A DNA stretch of 64,000 nt from contig NZ_LXNG01000008.1 of NCBI RefSeq assembly GCF_001642575.1, positions 1 through 64,000 on the forward strand. Reading direction: 5' to 3'. Each line of letters opens with the position of its first letter. The first letter of the stretch is position 1. Source of the DNA: Xanthomonas floridensis (GTDB lineage Bacteria > Pseudomonadota > Gammaproteobacteria > Xanthomonadales > Xanthomonadaceae). The position numbers and the translations under genes were made by a program. Of this stretch, positions 8,576-18,349 are shown piece by piece. Under the pieces are notes generated by a model. The model did not search any database, was not told the origin of the DNA, and saw only the letters and a list, made by a program, of their open reading frames with translations.

Positions 8576-9346
8576 AAAATCAATGAGCCGGGTTGCCATG
8601 CTGGGCTTCATTCCAGGAATGCGGGTGTTGCGATACAGCTGCGCGGTAGGGCAGAGGTGCTGGTTGCAGCCGTAACGCATGCATCAGATCGCGCGGAGCC
8701 GGATGCGTTGAGCGAGAGCCGAACATCTCAGTGGTCTTCAGGCTTAGTCCTCTGGCGTCCGCTTTGGGTCGGAAGCCGCGTGCGGGGTATCAGCGCGCTA
8801 TCCGAGATAGCTTGCGTGCCCACCAAGATGGGGTTAGGGATGAAGTCGCTGGGGCAAGTTGCGAAAATTTTGAAGAGATTCGGCGCCGTATCGCCGAATC
8901 TCAAAGAGCGCCGGCTTGCCGTCGAGCAATCTAAGGCGCGCTAACGAGTGCTGCGGAGGATCCATCGCCAGATCGCCTTGGACCTTACCGGGATTGAGCA
9001 GGACCAAGTCGCGAAGACCGTGCAACGGGCGTTGCGCAACATTGCGTCTGGGAAAGCCGGAGGGTCTCCTGCCCCTACTACGCCAATGCGTGGCGCGGGA
9101 TCCTGGAGGATCCTATCCAGCGAATTCCCACGATGTTTCGCGGGCACATGTCGGATGCTCTGGTACAGATTCGCCGTTCGGCTTCTTGTACCGTCAGCCA
9201 AAATTCCGTAAGCAATTGTTTGGAAATTGATTTCTTGTCATCGCCGACGCCGACGCCGACGCCGGTCCGGCCTTGCGCCGCCAGTGTCGCGGGTTGCAGC
9301 GGACAACTTATGTTTACAAGAACACGTCCAAGTGCCTGTCTTGTAT
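8576..9346. other. Long stretch without a convincing gene
   Basis: About 770 bases lie between the ene-reductase stop and the tRNA gene. Short open frames exist on both strands, but none has a plausible start, composition or family motif. The region is less GC-biased at third positions than its neighbours and could be decayed coding DNA or the edge of an integrated segment. It contains a short GCCGAC array at 9243. Confidence 0.5.
9243..9264. repeat. GCCGAC hexamer array
   Basis: There are three exact GCCGAC units and a partial fourth. The array is non-coding and lies 83 bases from the tRNA 3' end. It is a simple repeat with no evident role. Confidence 0.6.
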
Positions 9347-9422
9347 TGGTGGGCCCACCAGGATTCGAACCTGGAACCAAAGGATTATGAGTCCTCTGCT
9401 CTAACCGTTGAGCTATAGGCCC
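9347..9422 (-). tRNA. tRNA with CAU anticodon, probably tRNA-Ile2
   Basis: Read on the minus strand the gene folds into a complete cloverleaf of 76 bases. The acceptor stem GGGCCTA pairs with TGGGCCC and is followed by A73 and an encoded CCA. The D arm is GCTC...GAGC. The anticodon loop is CTCATAA on a GAGGA/TCCTT stem, and the T arm is CCAGG-TTCGAAT-CCTGG. The anticodon is CAU. The short D loop resembles the lysidine-modified Ile2 species more than elongator or initiator Met, so Ile2 is preferred but not proven. A tRNA next to an accessory segment is a classical integration site, although no attachment repeat was found. Confidence 0.93.
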
Positions 9423-9650
9423 TGCTGCACAGCGCTCGCTGATGCCGCATGCCATGCGTCGGGCCCTCAGGAGTTGGGCAAGTTTACCTGTCCGTCCGCG
9501 AACTTGTCTGCTGCGGCCGGTCGTCTCTGCGCGCCGTCTCTGCGCCCGCTTGCTCTGCGATTTTCGCAGGCGCCTGGTATCCGCCGGCTGCTTGGTAGAT
9601 GGATGCCTGCACGCCACACACGCCCCTACAAGGCCACAGACCCACACCCA

Positions 9651-9899
9651 TCAAGCATCCGCTGTCTGACGTTGCTTATCGATCAGCTGGCGGCCTGCGC
9701 GGAAGCCCTGCGCGATCGCGTCCTGGCAGGTTTCCCAGGTTTGTTCCTGGTCGCTGATGCGGGGCAGCCGCGTGCTGCCGTTGTTGGCATACACGTCGAC
9801 CCACAGGGTCCACCTGGCCGTCAGTGACGCCTGCGCAGCGCGTACGCGGATCTCGTGATCGCGGTAGGTGGTGGTCTCGAAACGGCTTTGCCTACTCAT
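9651..9899 (-). CDS. Conserved-looking hypothetical protein
   Basis: This small soluble protein of 82 residues starts MSRQSRFETTTYRDHEIRV. It contains LTARWTLWVDVYANN, which reads like one strand-rich domain, and then an amphipathic helix with the polar end QLIDKQRQTADA. No family is recognised. The ATG at 9899 is preferred over the upstream in-frame methionine at 9974 because the extra 25 residues look unstructured. It lies upstream of the tRNA on the same strand and downstream of the rpoD terminator. Codon use matches the neighbours, so it is probably real. Confidence 0.55.
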   Translation of the reverse strand: MSRQSRFETTTYRDHEIRVRAAQASLTARWTLWVDVYANNGSTRLPRISDQEQTWETCQDAIAQGFRAGRQLIDKQRQTADA

Positions 9900-10090
9900 C
9901 GGACGGTCTCGTTTCCATTCGCGCACCAACCTAAAAGTGCCGGCTGGAACATCAGGTGAGATTGAAGGAAACATCCACTTAATAGTGCAGTGCGGTGCGG
10001 TTTCGTCGCCGCAACGTGAAGCTGCGTGGCCTGGCCGGCGCTATTGTCGGCAGCACGCGGCAAGCATCGCCCCACCGGGACCCACAACGC

Positions 10091-10116
10091 AACAGCCCCG
10101 CACGTGCGGGGCTGTT
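10091..10116 (-). terminator. Terminator-type hairpin after rpoD
   Basis: A perfect 26-base palindrome (13-bp arms, no unpaired loop bases as written) begins 31 bases after the rpoD stop codon. The arms are GC-rich. The minus-strand downstream sequence TTGCGTTG is only weakly T-rich. Confidence 0.7.
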
Positions 10117-10147
10117 GTGTGATCAGCTGAGCATGACGACCGACAAC

Positions 10148-12022
<1,875 letters not shown>

Positions 12023-12066
12023 GAGTGCTCGCGCCACCGGCTTTGAGATTGGAAAGAGGACCTAGC

Positions 12067-12072
12067 ATTATA
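12067..12072 (-). promoter_or_regulatory. Candidate extended -10 promoter for rpoD
   Basis: On the minus strand the sequence reads TGGTATAAT, a perfect TATAAT hexamer with the extended TGn element. It predicts a start site near 12060 and a leader of about 38 bases. No good -35 hexamer is found at 17 bases, which is tolerated by extended -10 promoters. Confidence 0.55.
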
Positions 12073-12130
12073 CCAGCGTGAAGCCCGGTCTGCCGGAATC
12101 AAGACGGGACCGCTGGTAGAACTGCGCTGG

Positions 12131-12571
12131 CTAGGGTCTGAGAAGGAAGGTCACCGGGCCGTCATTGACCAGGTCGACAACCATATGGGCACCGAATTGC
12201 CCGGTTTCCACCCCGCCGTGGTGTTTTTCGCGGCAGATCGCCACCAATTGATTGAACGCCCGTTCAGCCTCTTGCGGAGGCGCGGCGGTACTGAAGCCCG
12301 GCCGGTTACCGGAGTCGGTGTCCGCGGCCAGGGTGAACTGGCTGACCAGCAGCAGCCCGCCGCCGGTATCGGTGAGTGAGCGGTTCATCTTGCCGGCGTC
12401 GTCGCCGAATACCCGGTAGCTGAGCAGGCGCTCGGCCAGGCGCCGGATCTGCGCGTCGCTGTCGCCGGGCTCCACGCCGATCAGGGCCAGCAGGCCGGGA
12501 CCGACCTGCCCGACGATCCGGTCATCGACGGTGACCGAGGCCCGGGTGACGCGCTGGATCAAGGCGAGCAT
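12131..12571 (-). CDS. dtd: D-aminoacyl-tRNA deacylase Dtd
   Basis: The protein has 146 residues and hydrolyses D-amino acids mischarged on tRNA. The two cross-subunit motifs are clear: [13 protein letters not shown] (the SQFTL motif with the catalytic Thr) and [11 protein letters not shown], and the C-terminal [18 protein letters not shown] includes the Gly-cisPro-type NxGPxT motif. The start is the ATG at 12571 (MLALIQRV), where the family begins; an upstream frame is antisense to the next gene's leader. It precedes rpoD on the same strand, with 108 bases between them, and is divergent from the lipid A acyltransferase gene. Confidence 0.97.
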   Translation of the reverse strand: MLALIQRVTRASVTVDDRIVGQVGPGLLALIGVEPGDSDAQIRRLAERLLSYRVFGDDAGKMNRSLTDTGGGLLLVSQFTLAADTDSGNRPGFSTAAPPQEAERAFNQLVAICREKHHGGVETGQFGAHMVVDLVNDGPVTFLLRP

Positions 12572-12671
12572 GCAGAGTCCTGGGCAGCAAAGTGTGTCGC
12601 GCAGCATGCCCAGCGCTGCCCACACTGTCACCTGCGGGTCTTCGCCGGCCACGCTGTTTAGAATTGCGCGG

Positions 12672-13586
12672 ATGACACCTGATCTTCGCGCTCGCCTGCT
12701 CTACGCCACCGCCGCCACCGTGGGCCGCCTGCCGTGGCCGCTGCTCAAACGCATGGCCGACACGCTGGCCTGGAGCTGGCGCAAGCTCAATGCGCGCGAG
12801 GCGCGCGTGGCGCGCCGCAATCTGGAACTGGCCTACCCGGAGCTGAGCGATGCGCAGCGCGCGCAGCTGCATGTACAGATCCTGCGCTCGACCGCACGCC
12901 AGACCCTGGAAGTGCTGCGCACCTGGACCCGCCCGCCGGCGGAAAACCTGGCCCGTCTGCAACGCAACGGCCAGGAGCTCTACGACGCGGCGCTGGCGTC
13001 CGGGCGCGGGGTGATCGTGGCGGCGCCGCACTTCGGCAACTGGGAATTGCTCAACCAATGGCTATCCGAACGTGGCCCGATCGCCATCGTGTACCGGCCG
13101 CCTGAGTCCGAGGCGGTGGACGGGTTCCTGCAGCTCGCGCGTGGCGGCGACAACGTGCGCCAGGTGCGCGCCGAAGGCCCGGCGGTGCGGCAGCTGTTCA
13201 AGGTGCTCAAGGACGGCGGTGCGGTCGGCATCCTGCCCGACCAGCAACCCAAGATGGGTGATGGCGTGTTTGCGCCGTTCTTTGGCAGGCAGGCGCTGAC
13301 CATGACCCTGGTCAACCGGCTGGCCGAGCGCACCGGCGCCACCGTGTTGTACGGCTGGTGCGAGCGTGCCGGCGACGATCTGCAGTTCGCGCTGCATGTG
13401 CAACCGGCCGACCCGGCGGTGGCCGACCCCGACCCGGTACGTGCGGCCAGCGCGCTCAATGCCGGCATCGAACAGATCGCCCGGCGCGACCCGGCGCAGT
13501 ACCAGTGGACCTACAAGCGCTACACGCTGCGTCCGCCGGGCAGCGGCGAGGCCAACCCGTACGCCACCGAGCGGCACCCGCACTAG
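12672..13586 (+). CDS. Lipid A biosynthesis acyltransferase (LpxL/HtrB family)
   Basis: The product is a 304-residue inner-membrane enzyme that transfers a secondary acyl chain from acyl-ACP to the lipid A precursor. His120 and Glu125 in HFGNWE form the HX4(D/E) catalytic motif. The segment [24 protein letters not shown] is the conserved second acyltransferase block. An N-terminal hydrophobic helix (about 7-25) anchors the protein. The ATG at 12672 is chosen because the protein begins with the usual short polar lead and helix. Whether it is LpxL, LpxM or a paralogue cannot be settled from sequence alone. It stands alone, divergent from dtd. Confidence 0.92.
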   Translation: MTPDLRARLLYATAATVGRLPWPLLKRMADTLAWSWRKLNAREARVARRNLELAYPELSDAQRAQLHVQILRSTARQTLEVLRTWTRPPAENLARLQRNGQELYDAALASGRGVIVAAPHFGNWELLNQWLSERGPIAIVYRPPESEAVDGFLQLARGGDNVRQVRAEGPAVRQLFKVLKDGGAVGILPDQQPKMGDGVFAPFFGRQALTMTLVNRLAERTGATVLYGWCERAGDDLQFALHVQPADPAVADPDPVRAASALNAGIEQIARRDPAQYQWTYKRYTLRPPGSGEANPYATERHPH

Positions 13587-13872
13587 GCCGGGAACAAGAC
13601 ATCGCCACGCGGCCGGGCCGGCGTATGCGGCCTCCGTGCATGAGGCGGCTGCATGCCTGGCCTGGGTTTTCCGCGCTGGGGCGCCGCCAGCGGGCCGGTG
13701 ATCGCCGCGTTGTGCCAGGGACGCAACGCGGCACTCCCAACGACCAGGCGCTGCGGCCAGGAGTGGCGGATGTCGCGTTGTTCCACCCTCCCTGCGCAGA
13801 CTGCGCCACTGCACCTCCAGCCCTTCCTTCGAACCGCCCTGGCCGCATCAGCGGACCGCAGCCGCACCAGGC

Positions 13873-14394
13873 TCAGTCGTCGTGCGGCTCGGCGGGCGTG
13901 GCCAGGATGCGCTGATAGAACGCCAGGTCCAGCCAGCGCCCGAACTTGAAGCCAGCCTCGCGCACCGTGCCGGCATGGGTGAAGCCAAATTGCTCGTGCA
14001 AGGCAATGCTGGCCTGATTGCTGGCATCGATCCCGCCGACCAGCACATGCACGCCGCGCGCTTCGGCCGCGACAATCAGGGCCTGCAGCAGGACACGGCC
14101 CAGGCCCTTGCCACGATGGTCGCGGTGCACGTAGATCGAGTGCTCGACGCTGTACTTGAACGCCGGCCAGGCACGGAAGGTGCCGTAGCTGGCGAAGCCC
14201 ATCAGCGTGCCATCGGCATCTTCCACGCCGATCACCGGAAATCCGCCGGCGCGCTTGGTGGCGAACCAGCCGACCATGCTCTCCGCCGGCCGCGGCCGGT
14301 AGTCGTACAGCGCGGTCGAATGGGCGATGGCCTCGTTGAAGATATCCAGGATTGCACTGGCATGACGTGCTTCGCTGCAGTCGATAAGACGCAT
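13873..14394 (-). CDS. GNAT-family N-acetyltransferase (phosphinothricin acetyltransferase-like)
   Basis: The protein has 173 residues with a single GNAT fold. The start MRLIDCSEARHASAILDIFNEAI and the segment with ALYDYRPR followed by MVGWF are typical of the PAT/Bar-like subfamily. Motif A is HRGKGLGRVLLQALI, which binds the acetyl-CoA pyrophosphate, and the C-terminal HEQFGFTHAGTVREAGFKFGRWLD is also family-like. The start at 14394 is chosen because homologues begin there; the frame is open another 228 bases upstream. The true substrate is unknown; methionine sulfoximine-like or other amino compounds are known for relatives. It is convergent with the acyltransferase gene and divergent from ribA. 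Confidence 0.9.
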   Translation of the reverse strand: MRLIDCSEARHASAILDIFNEAIAHSTALYDYRPRPAESMVGWFATKRAGGFPVIGVEDADGTLMGFASYGTFRAWPAFKYSVEHSIYVHRDHRGKGLGRVLLQALIVAAEARGVHVLVGGIDASNQASIALHEQFGFTHAGTVREAGFKFGRWLDLAFYQRILATPAEPHDD

Positions 14395-14634
14395 GGGGTC
14401 TGCTGAACGGAAAGATCGCTGATTAGAAAGCATTGCCGGGCGCTGAACAACGCAGCCGGTGCGCAACCAATCACTGCCGGTGCTGTCACTCATTCGCGGC
14501 CGCTGGATGCAGCGTTCCACCTCACGGCGGCAACCGTCGGTTGTGAAGCACGCGACAATGGCGCCACGCGTCCGGCAACGGCGCGGCGGCGTTCGCCTTG
14601 AAGCGGCCGTGGTCATCCCCATCTGGAGTCGTGC

Positions 14635-15768
14635 ATGAGCAGCCCCGTCCCCTCCCCCAGCGCGCAGGCCTTCGGCGATCCGGCGGCAATCCGCTGCGAG
14701 CGCGCCGCCTCCGAGTTGCGTGCTGGCCGGCCGGTGCTGCTCACCGCCGCGGGTGGTCAGTCACGCGCCGTGCTGGCGCTGGATAGCAGCACGGCGCAGT
14801 CGTACACCGCTTTCGCGCGTGCGGCGCAAGGCCGCCACTATCTGTTCGTCACGCCCACGCGCGCGCAGGTGCTGGGGCTGACCGCGCCGCAGGGCGCACG
14901 CGTCGCGCTGGCCGACTACAGCTACGACCAGCTGGCCGCCCTGGCCTATCTGCGCGACACCCCGGTACCGGCGCACTGGGCTGCGGGCGACGCGCTGGAT
15001 GCCGGCGGCGTGGAGATTGCGCGGCTGGGGCTGCTGCTGCCGGCGCTGCTGGCAGTGGACCTGCGCGATGTGCACGACCATGCCGCCTTCGCCGGCTGCC
15101 AGTCGCTGGCGCTGGACGACCTGGGCAGCGGGTGCGCCAAGTCGGCCGCAGCCGGCTACGAGCTGGTCACCCGCACCCCGGTGCCGCTGCGTGGCCTGGG
15201 CATGAGCGAATTCGTGGTGTTCCGCGGCGGCGTGGCGCAGCGCGACCAGGTAGCGATCGTGGTCGGCCAGCCCGACCTGTCGGCGGCGGTGCCGGTGCGT
15301 GTGCATTCCTCGTGCCTGACCGGCGACCTGTTCGGCTCGCTCAAGTGCGATTGCGGCGACCAGTTGCGGCATGGGCTGGCCAAGCTGAAGGAGCTGGGCG
15401 GCGGCGTGCTGCTGTATCTGGACCAGGAAGGCCGCGGCACCGGCATCGCCGCCAAGATGCGCGCCTATGGGTATCAGCATGCCGGCCTGGACACCATCGA
15501 TGCCGATGCGCAGCTGGGCTTCGGTCCGGACGAGCGCCGCTACGGCAGCGCGGTGGCGATGCTGCGGGGCCTGGGCATCGGCCGGATCCGCCTGTTGACC
15601 AACAACCCGGCCAAGGCCGAGCGGTTGCGCGCTGCCGGCATCGTGGTGGAAGACCGCATTCCGGTCACCGGCGACATCACCCCGGAAAACGAACACTACC
15701 TGCGCACCAAGGCGACCCGTGCCGGCCATGCGCTGGATGTGGATGCGCTGATCCTGGCGGCGCAGTAG
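14635..15768 (+). CDS. ribA: GTP cyclohydrolase II RibA with degenerate RibB-like N-terminal domain
   Basis: The product has 377 residues. The C-terminal half, from about 175, is GTP cyclohydrolase II, which opens GTP in the first step of riboflavin synthesis. Cys227, Cys238 and Cys240 (SSCLTGDLFGSLKCDCGDQL) form the zinc site, LYLDQEGRGTGIAAK holds the catalytic Arg region, and LLTNNPAKAERL and NEHYLRTKA are conserved. The first 170 residues align loosely with DHBP synthase (RibB): AASELRAGRPVLL and HYLFVTPTRAQVLGL are in register, but the DDxxRExE metal motif is gone. The RibB activity is therefore probably lost. It stands alone, without other rib genes nearby and without an obvious FMN riboswitch upstream. 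Confidence 0.93.
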   Translation: MSSPVPSPSAQAFGDPAAIRCERAASELRAGRPVLLTAAGGQSRAVLALDSSTAQSYTAFARAAQGRHYLFVTPTRAQVLGLTAPQGARVALADYSYDQLAALAYLRDTPVPAHWAAGDALDAGGVEIARLGLLLPALLAVDLRDVHDHAAFAGCQSLALDDLGSGCAKSAAAGYELVTRTPVPLRGLGMSEFVVFRGGVAQRDQVAIVVGQPDLSAAVPVRVHSSCLTGDLFGSLKCDCGDQLRHGLAKLKELGGGVLLYLDQEGRGTGIAAKMRAYGYQHAGLDTIDADAQLGFGPDERRYGSAVAMLRGLGIGRIRLLTNNPAKAERLRAAGIVVEDRIPVTGDITPENEHYLRTKATRAGHALDVDALILAAQ

Positions 15769-16121
15769 TCAGCCGACGAGGCCGTTCGCGGCGGTGGAAG
15801 GCCCCCGGCGTCGGAATGGCCGCGCGTGGCGTCGATGAGGCTAGATGCCGGCGCGCACGCGGCGCTTGCATGGCGTCCACGCCTAGCTTGCATTAACCCC
15901 CTTTTCGCCGGCTCCCCCATTGTGGCCTGCCCGAAAAGCGCGAGGGTTGCAGCGCCCACGCGCGCTGCGATCGTCATTGCTTTCGAGCGCAGCGCCCGCC
16001 CGGCCCTGGTCACCCGCCTCCCATCGGCAACGCACGTCCCGCCAGGTGAGGCCGCCCGCAGCGGATGCGTCCCGACCGGGCGCCCGGCTATGCTTGCGCA
16101 CCGCTTCTGCAGGCCTGCACC
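15769..16121. other. Intergenic region upstream of the PH-domain pair
   Basis: About 350 bases with no convincing gene. It must hold the promoter of the two PH-domain genes, but no -10/-35 pair stands out. A short open frame covers it only as an upstream extension of the 16661 gene's frame. Confidence 0.4.
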
Positions 16122-16664
16122 GTGCACGACGCTCCACCGCCGCACCCCGACATCCTGGTCACCGCTGCAGCTGCCCGGACTCCTGCAGTGGACCATGCGC
16201 AGTGGCAACAGCTCCCTCGTCGCGGCGCCTATGTGGCGGCAGTCAATGGTGCGCTCGGCGGTGGCTGCGCCGGTCTGATTGCTGCCGGTGTGACCGTTAC
16301 CGTGCTGCACGCCTGGCGCTATTGGCCGGTGGTGCTGGGGGTGACGCTGCTGCTTGCGCTGCTATGCGCATGGCTGGCAGTCAAACGGCACCGGCTCACG
16401 CTGTGGAAACTCGACCAGCACGGCCTGGCGCTGCAACGCGGGCACCTGTGGCAGAGCGACACCCGCGTGCCGATCTCGCGCGTGCAACACGTGGACCTGC
16501 GCCGCGGGCCGATCGAACGTGCCACCGGCCTGACCACGCTGGTGGTGCATACCGCCGGCAGCCGGCTCAATGCGGTGGCCGTGTCCGGGCTGGATCGGGC
16601 CGATGCCGAGCAGCTGCGCGACCGGCTGGCGCGCCAGCTCGACCACCACGACGACGCGCTGTGA
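16122..16664 (+). CDS. Bacterial PH-domain (bPH2/YdbS-like) membrane protein
   Basis: The product has 180 residues with two hydrophobic segments at about residues 39-82 and one C-terminal bPH2 (DUF304) domain. The domain shows the pattern W..D..GL.LQRG.LWQ...RVPISRVQHVDLRRGPIERATGL, followed by a short helix. The most likely start is the GTG at 16122 (VHDAPPPHPDIL); an in-frame ATG at 16065 would add 19 unlike residues, and neither has a strong ribosome site. The stop overlaps the start of the next gene. Paired YdbS/YdbT proteins in other bacteria are membrane-bound and linked to envelope stress or peptide resistance; the role here is unknown. Confidence 0.75.
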   Translation: MHDAPPPHPDILVTAAAARTPAVDHAQWQQLPRRGAYVAAVNGALGGGCAGLIAAGVTVTVLHAWRYWPVVLGVTLLLALLCAWLAVKRHRLTLWKLDQHGLALQRGHLWQSDTRVPISRVQHVDLRRGPIERATGLTTLVVHTAGSRLNAVAVSGLDRADAEQLRDRLARQLDHHDDAL

Positions 16665-18163
16665 GCGCGATCGAACATCCCGGCCACGACGAGCAGCGCC
16701 TGCATCCGTTGTCGTGGGTGTTCGTGCTGCTGCAACAGATCCGCCAGTTCCTGGTCCCGCTGGTCGCCTTGATCGTGTTCGGCAGCCGCGATGGCAGCCG
16801 CGACGTCGCCGACCATGTCGCCACCGGCGTGGTGATGGCGGTGCTGGTGGCGATCTCGGTGCTGCGCTACTTCACCTATCGCTACCGCATCGGCACCGAT
16901 GGCGTGGCCATTCGTAGCGGCCTGCTGGAACGCAGCCGGCGCGATATTCCGTTCGCCCGCATCCATAACGTGGTGGTGCACCAATCGCTGCTGCATCGGC
17001 TGGCCGGCGTGGCCGAAGTGCGGCTGGAGTCGGCCGGCGGGCACAAGCCGGAGGCGGAAATGCGGGTGCTGCGGCTGGACCAGGCGCTGGCGCTGGAAGA
17101 CCTGATCCGGCGCCGTGTGCAGTCTGCCGATGCAGCACCGGTGCAGGCCGACGACGGCAACACCCTGCTGCGCCTGCCGATGGGCGAAGTGATCCGGCTC
17201 GGCCTGATCTCCAACCGCGGCATGGTGGTGGTGGCCGCCAGCTTTGGCGTGATCTACCAGATGATTCCGCGCCGCGTGGCCTCCAACTTCATCGAGACCA
17301 ATGGCGAGATCGCCTACCGCTACGTCAGCCAGGTCCATCCCGGCGCGGCAGTGGCCGCCACGTTGGCGGTGCTCGCCACCGTGACAGTGCTGCTGGCGAT
17401 GCGCGCGCTCTCGGTGGCGCTGGCGCTGGCGCAATACCACAGCTTCCATCTCAGCGAATCGGAACGCCGCCTCACCGTGGAGCGCGGCCTGCTAACGCGT
17501 ATCCGCAGCAGCGTCGCACTACGGCGCATCCAGTCGTGGACGGTGTACGAAGGCCGCCTGCACCGTCTGTTCGGCCGTCGCCAGTTGCGCGTGGACACCG
17601 CCGTGGCCGGCACCGGCGACACCCACGGCAGCGCACTGAAGGAGCTGGCGCCGATCGCCGAGCCGCAGCGATGCGATGCCCTGTTGCAACGCCTGCTGCC
17701 CGGCATCGCCTGGCCGCCGCCGCAGTGGCAGGGCATTGCCACGCACTGCTGGTGGCGCCTGAGCCTGCCGACGGTCTTGCTGTTGCTGCCGCTGGTGGCC
17801 GGGCTGGCGTGGCAGTTCGGCAGCCAGGCCACGTGGCTGCTGCTCTGGCTGCCGTGGAGCGCGTTCAAGGCGCATCGGCAGGTACAGCGCATGGGTTACG
17901 CGGTGGATGCGCGCTACGTGGCAGTGCGCGGCGGCTGGTGGACGCGCTGGTGGCGGCTGGCCGAACTGGACAAGCTGCAGGCACTGCAGTTGCAACGCTC
18001 GCCGCTCGATCGCCTGACCGGCACTGCCACGCTGTGGCTGGATACCGCCGGTGCCAGCGCCACCGGCCCGGCCTTGCGGCTGCGCTTCGTGCCGCTGGCG
18101 CAGGCGCAGGGGCTGCAGGCGCAACTCGGCGCCGCGCTGGCACGTCGCACGCTGCGTTGGTGA
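16661..18163 (+). CDS. Triple bPH2-domain membrane protein (YdbT-like)
   Basis: The protein has 500 residues. Pairs of hydrophobic helices alternate with three bPH2 repeats, each with the R.I......R.L..L.G signature: IPFARIHNVVVHQSLLHRLAG, VALRRIQSWTVYEGRLHRLFG and LAELDKLQALQLQRSPLDRL. The start is a GTG at 16661 that overlaps the upstream TGA (GTGA), so the two genes are translationally coupled and their products probably form one complex. The frame is open to 15920, but that upstream part is out-of-frame shadow of the first PH gene. The gene ends directly in a tandem repeat. Confidence 0.85.
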   Translation: MSAIEHPGHDEQRLHPLSWVFVLLQQIRQFLVPLVALIVFGSRDGSRDVADHVATGVVMAVLVAISVLRYFTYRYRIGTDGVAIRSGLLERSRRDIPFARIHNVVVHQSLLHRLAGVAEVRLESAGGHKPEAEMRVLRLDQALALEDLIRRRVQSADAAPVQADDGNTLLRLPMGEVIRLGLISNRGMVVVAASFGVIYQMIPRRVASNFIETNGEIAYRYVSQVHPGAAVAATLAVLATVTVLLAMRALSVALALAQYHSFHLSESERRLTVERGLLTRIRSSVALRRIQSWTVYEGRLHRLFGRRQLRVDTAVAGTGDTHGSALKELAPIAEPQRCDALLQRLLPGIAWPPPQWQGIATHCWWRLSLPTVLLLLPLVAGLAWQFGSQATWLLLWLPWSAFKAHRQVQRMGYAVDARYVAVRGGWWTRWWRLAELDKLQALQLQRSPLDRLTGTATLWLDTAGASATGPALRLRFVPLAQAQGLQAQLGAALARRTLRW

Positions 18164-18294
18164 TCGGGAATCGGGAATCGGGAATCGGGATTGAGGGATT
18201 GAGGGATTGAGGGATTGAGGGATTGAGGGATTGAGGGATTGAGGGATTGAGGGATTGAGGGATTGAGGGATGGAGGGATTGAGGGATTGAGGGA
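18163..18294. repeat. Compound tandem repeat: 4 x ATCGGGA then 13 x TTGAGGGA
   Basis: The array starts on the last base of the PH-gene stop codon. Four ATCGGGA heptamers (18163-18190) are followed by thirteen TTGAGGGA octamers (18191-18294); only the eleventh octamer differs (TGGAGGGA). It is non-coding and lies between two convergent genes. The two unit types are related, so one probably arose from the other. Near-identical units suggest recent slippage and strain-to-strain length variation. Confidence 0.95.
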
Positions 18295-18349
18295 TTGGGT
18301 GGACGTCGCTGTTGGCAGCGCTATCTCGTCAGCGATCGGCCAGCGGCCA

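Noticed and set aside
8657-8944. 95-residue plus-strand frame in the gap before the tRNA
   Set aside because: There is no ribosome site and no family resemblance, and overlapping frames look equally protein-like.
9347-9422. Integrated prophage or integrase-mediated island at the tRNA
   Set aside because: No integrase gene and no second copy of the tRNA 3' end is visible within the window; only a weak island suggestion is kept.
18163-18294. Possible CRISPR-like array
   Set aside because: The units are head-to-tail octamers without spacers, so this is a simple tandem repeat.
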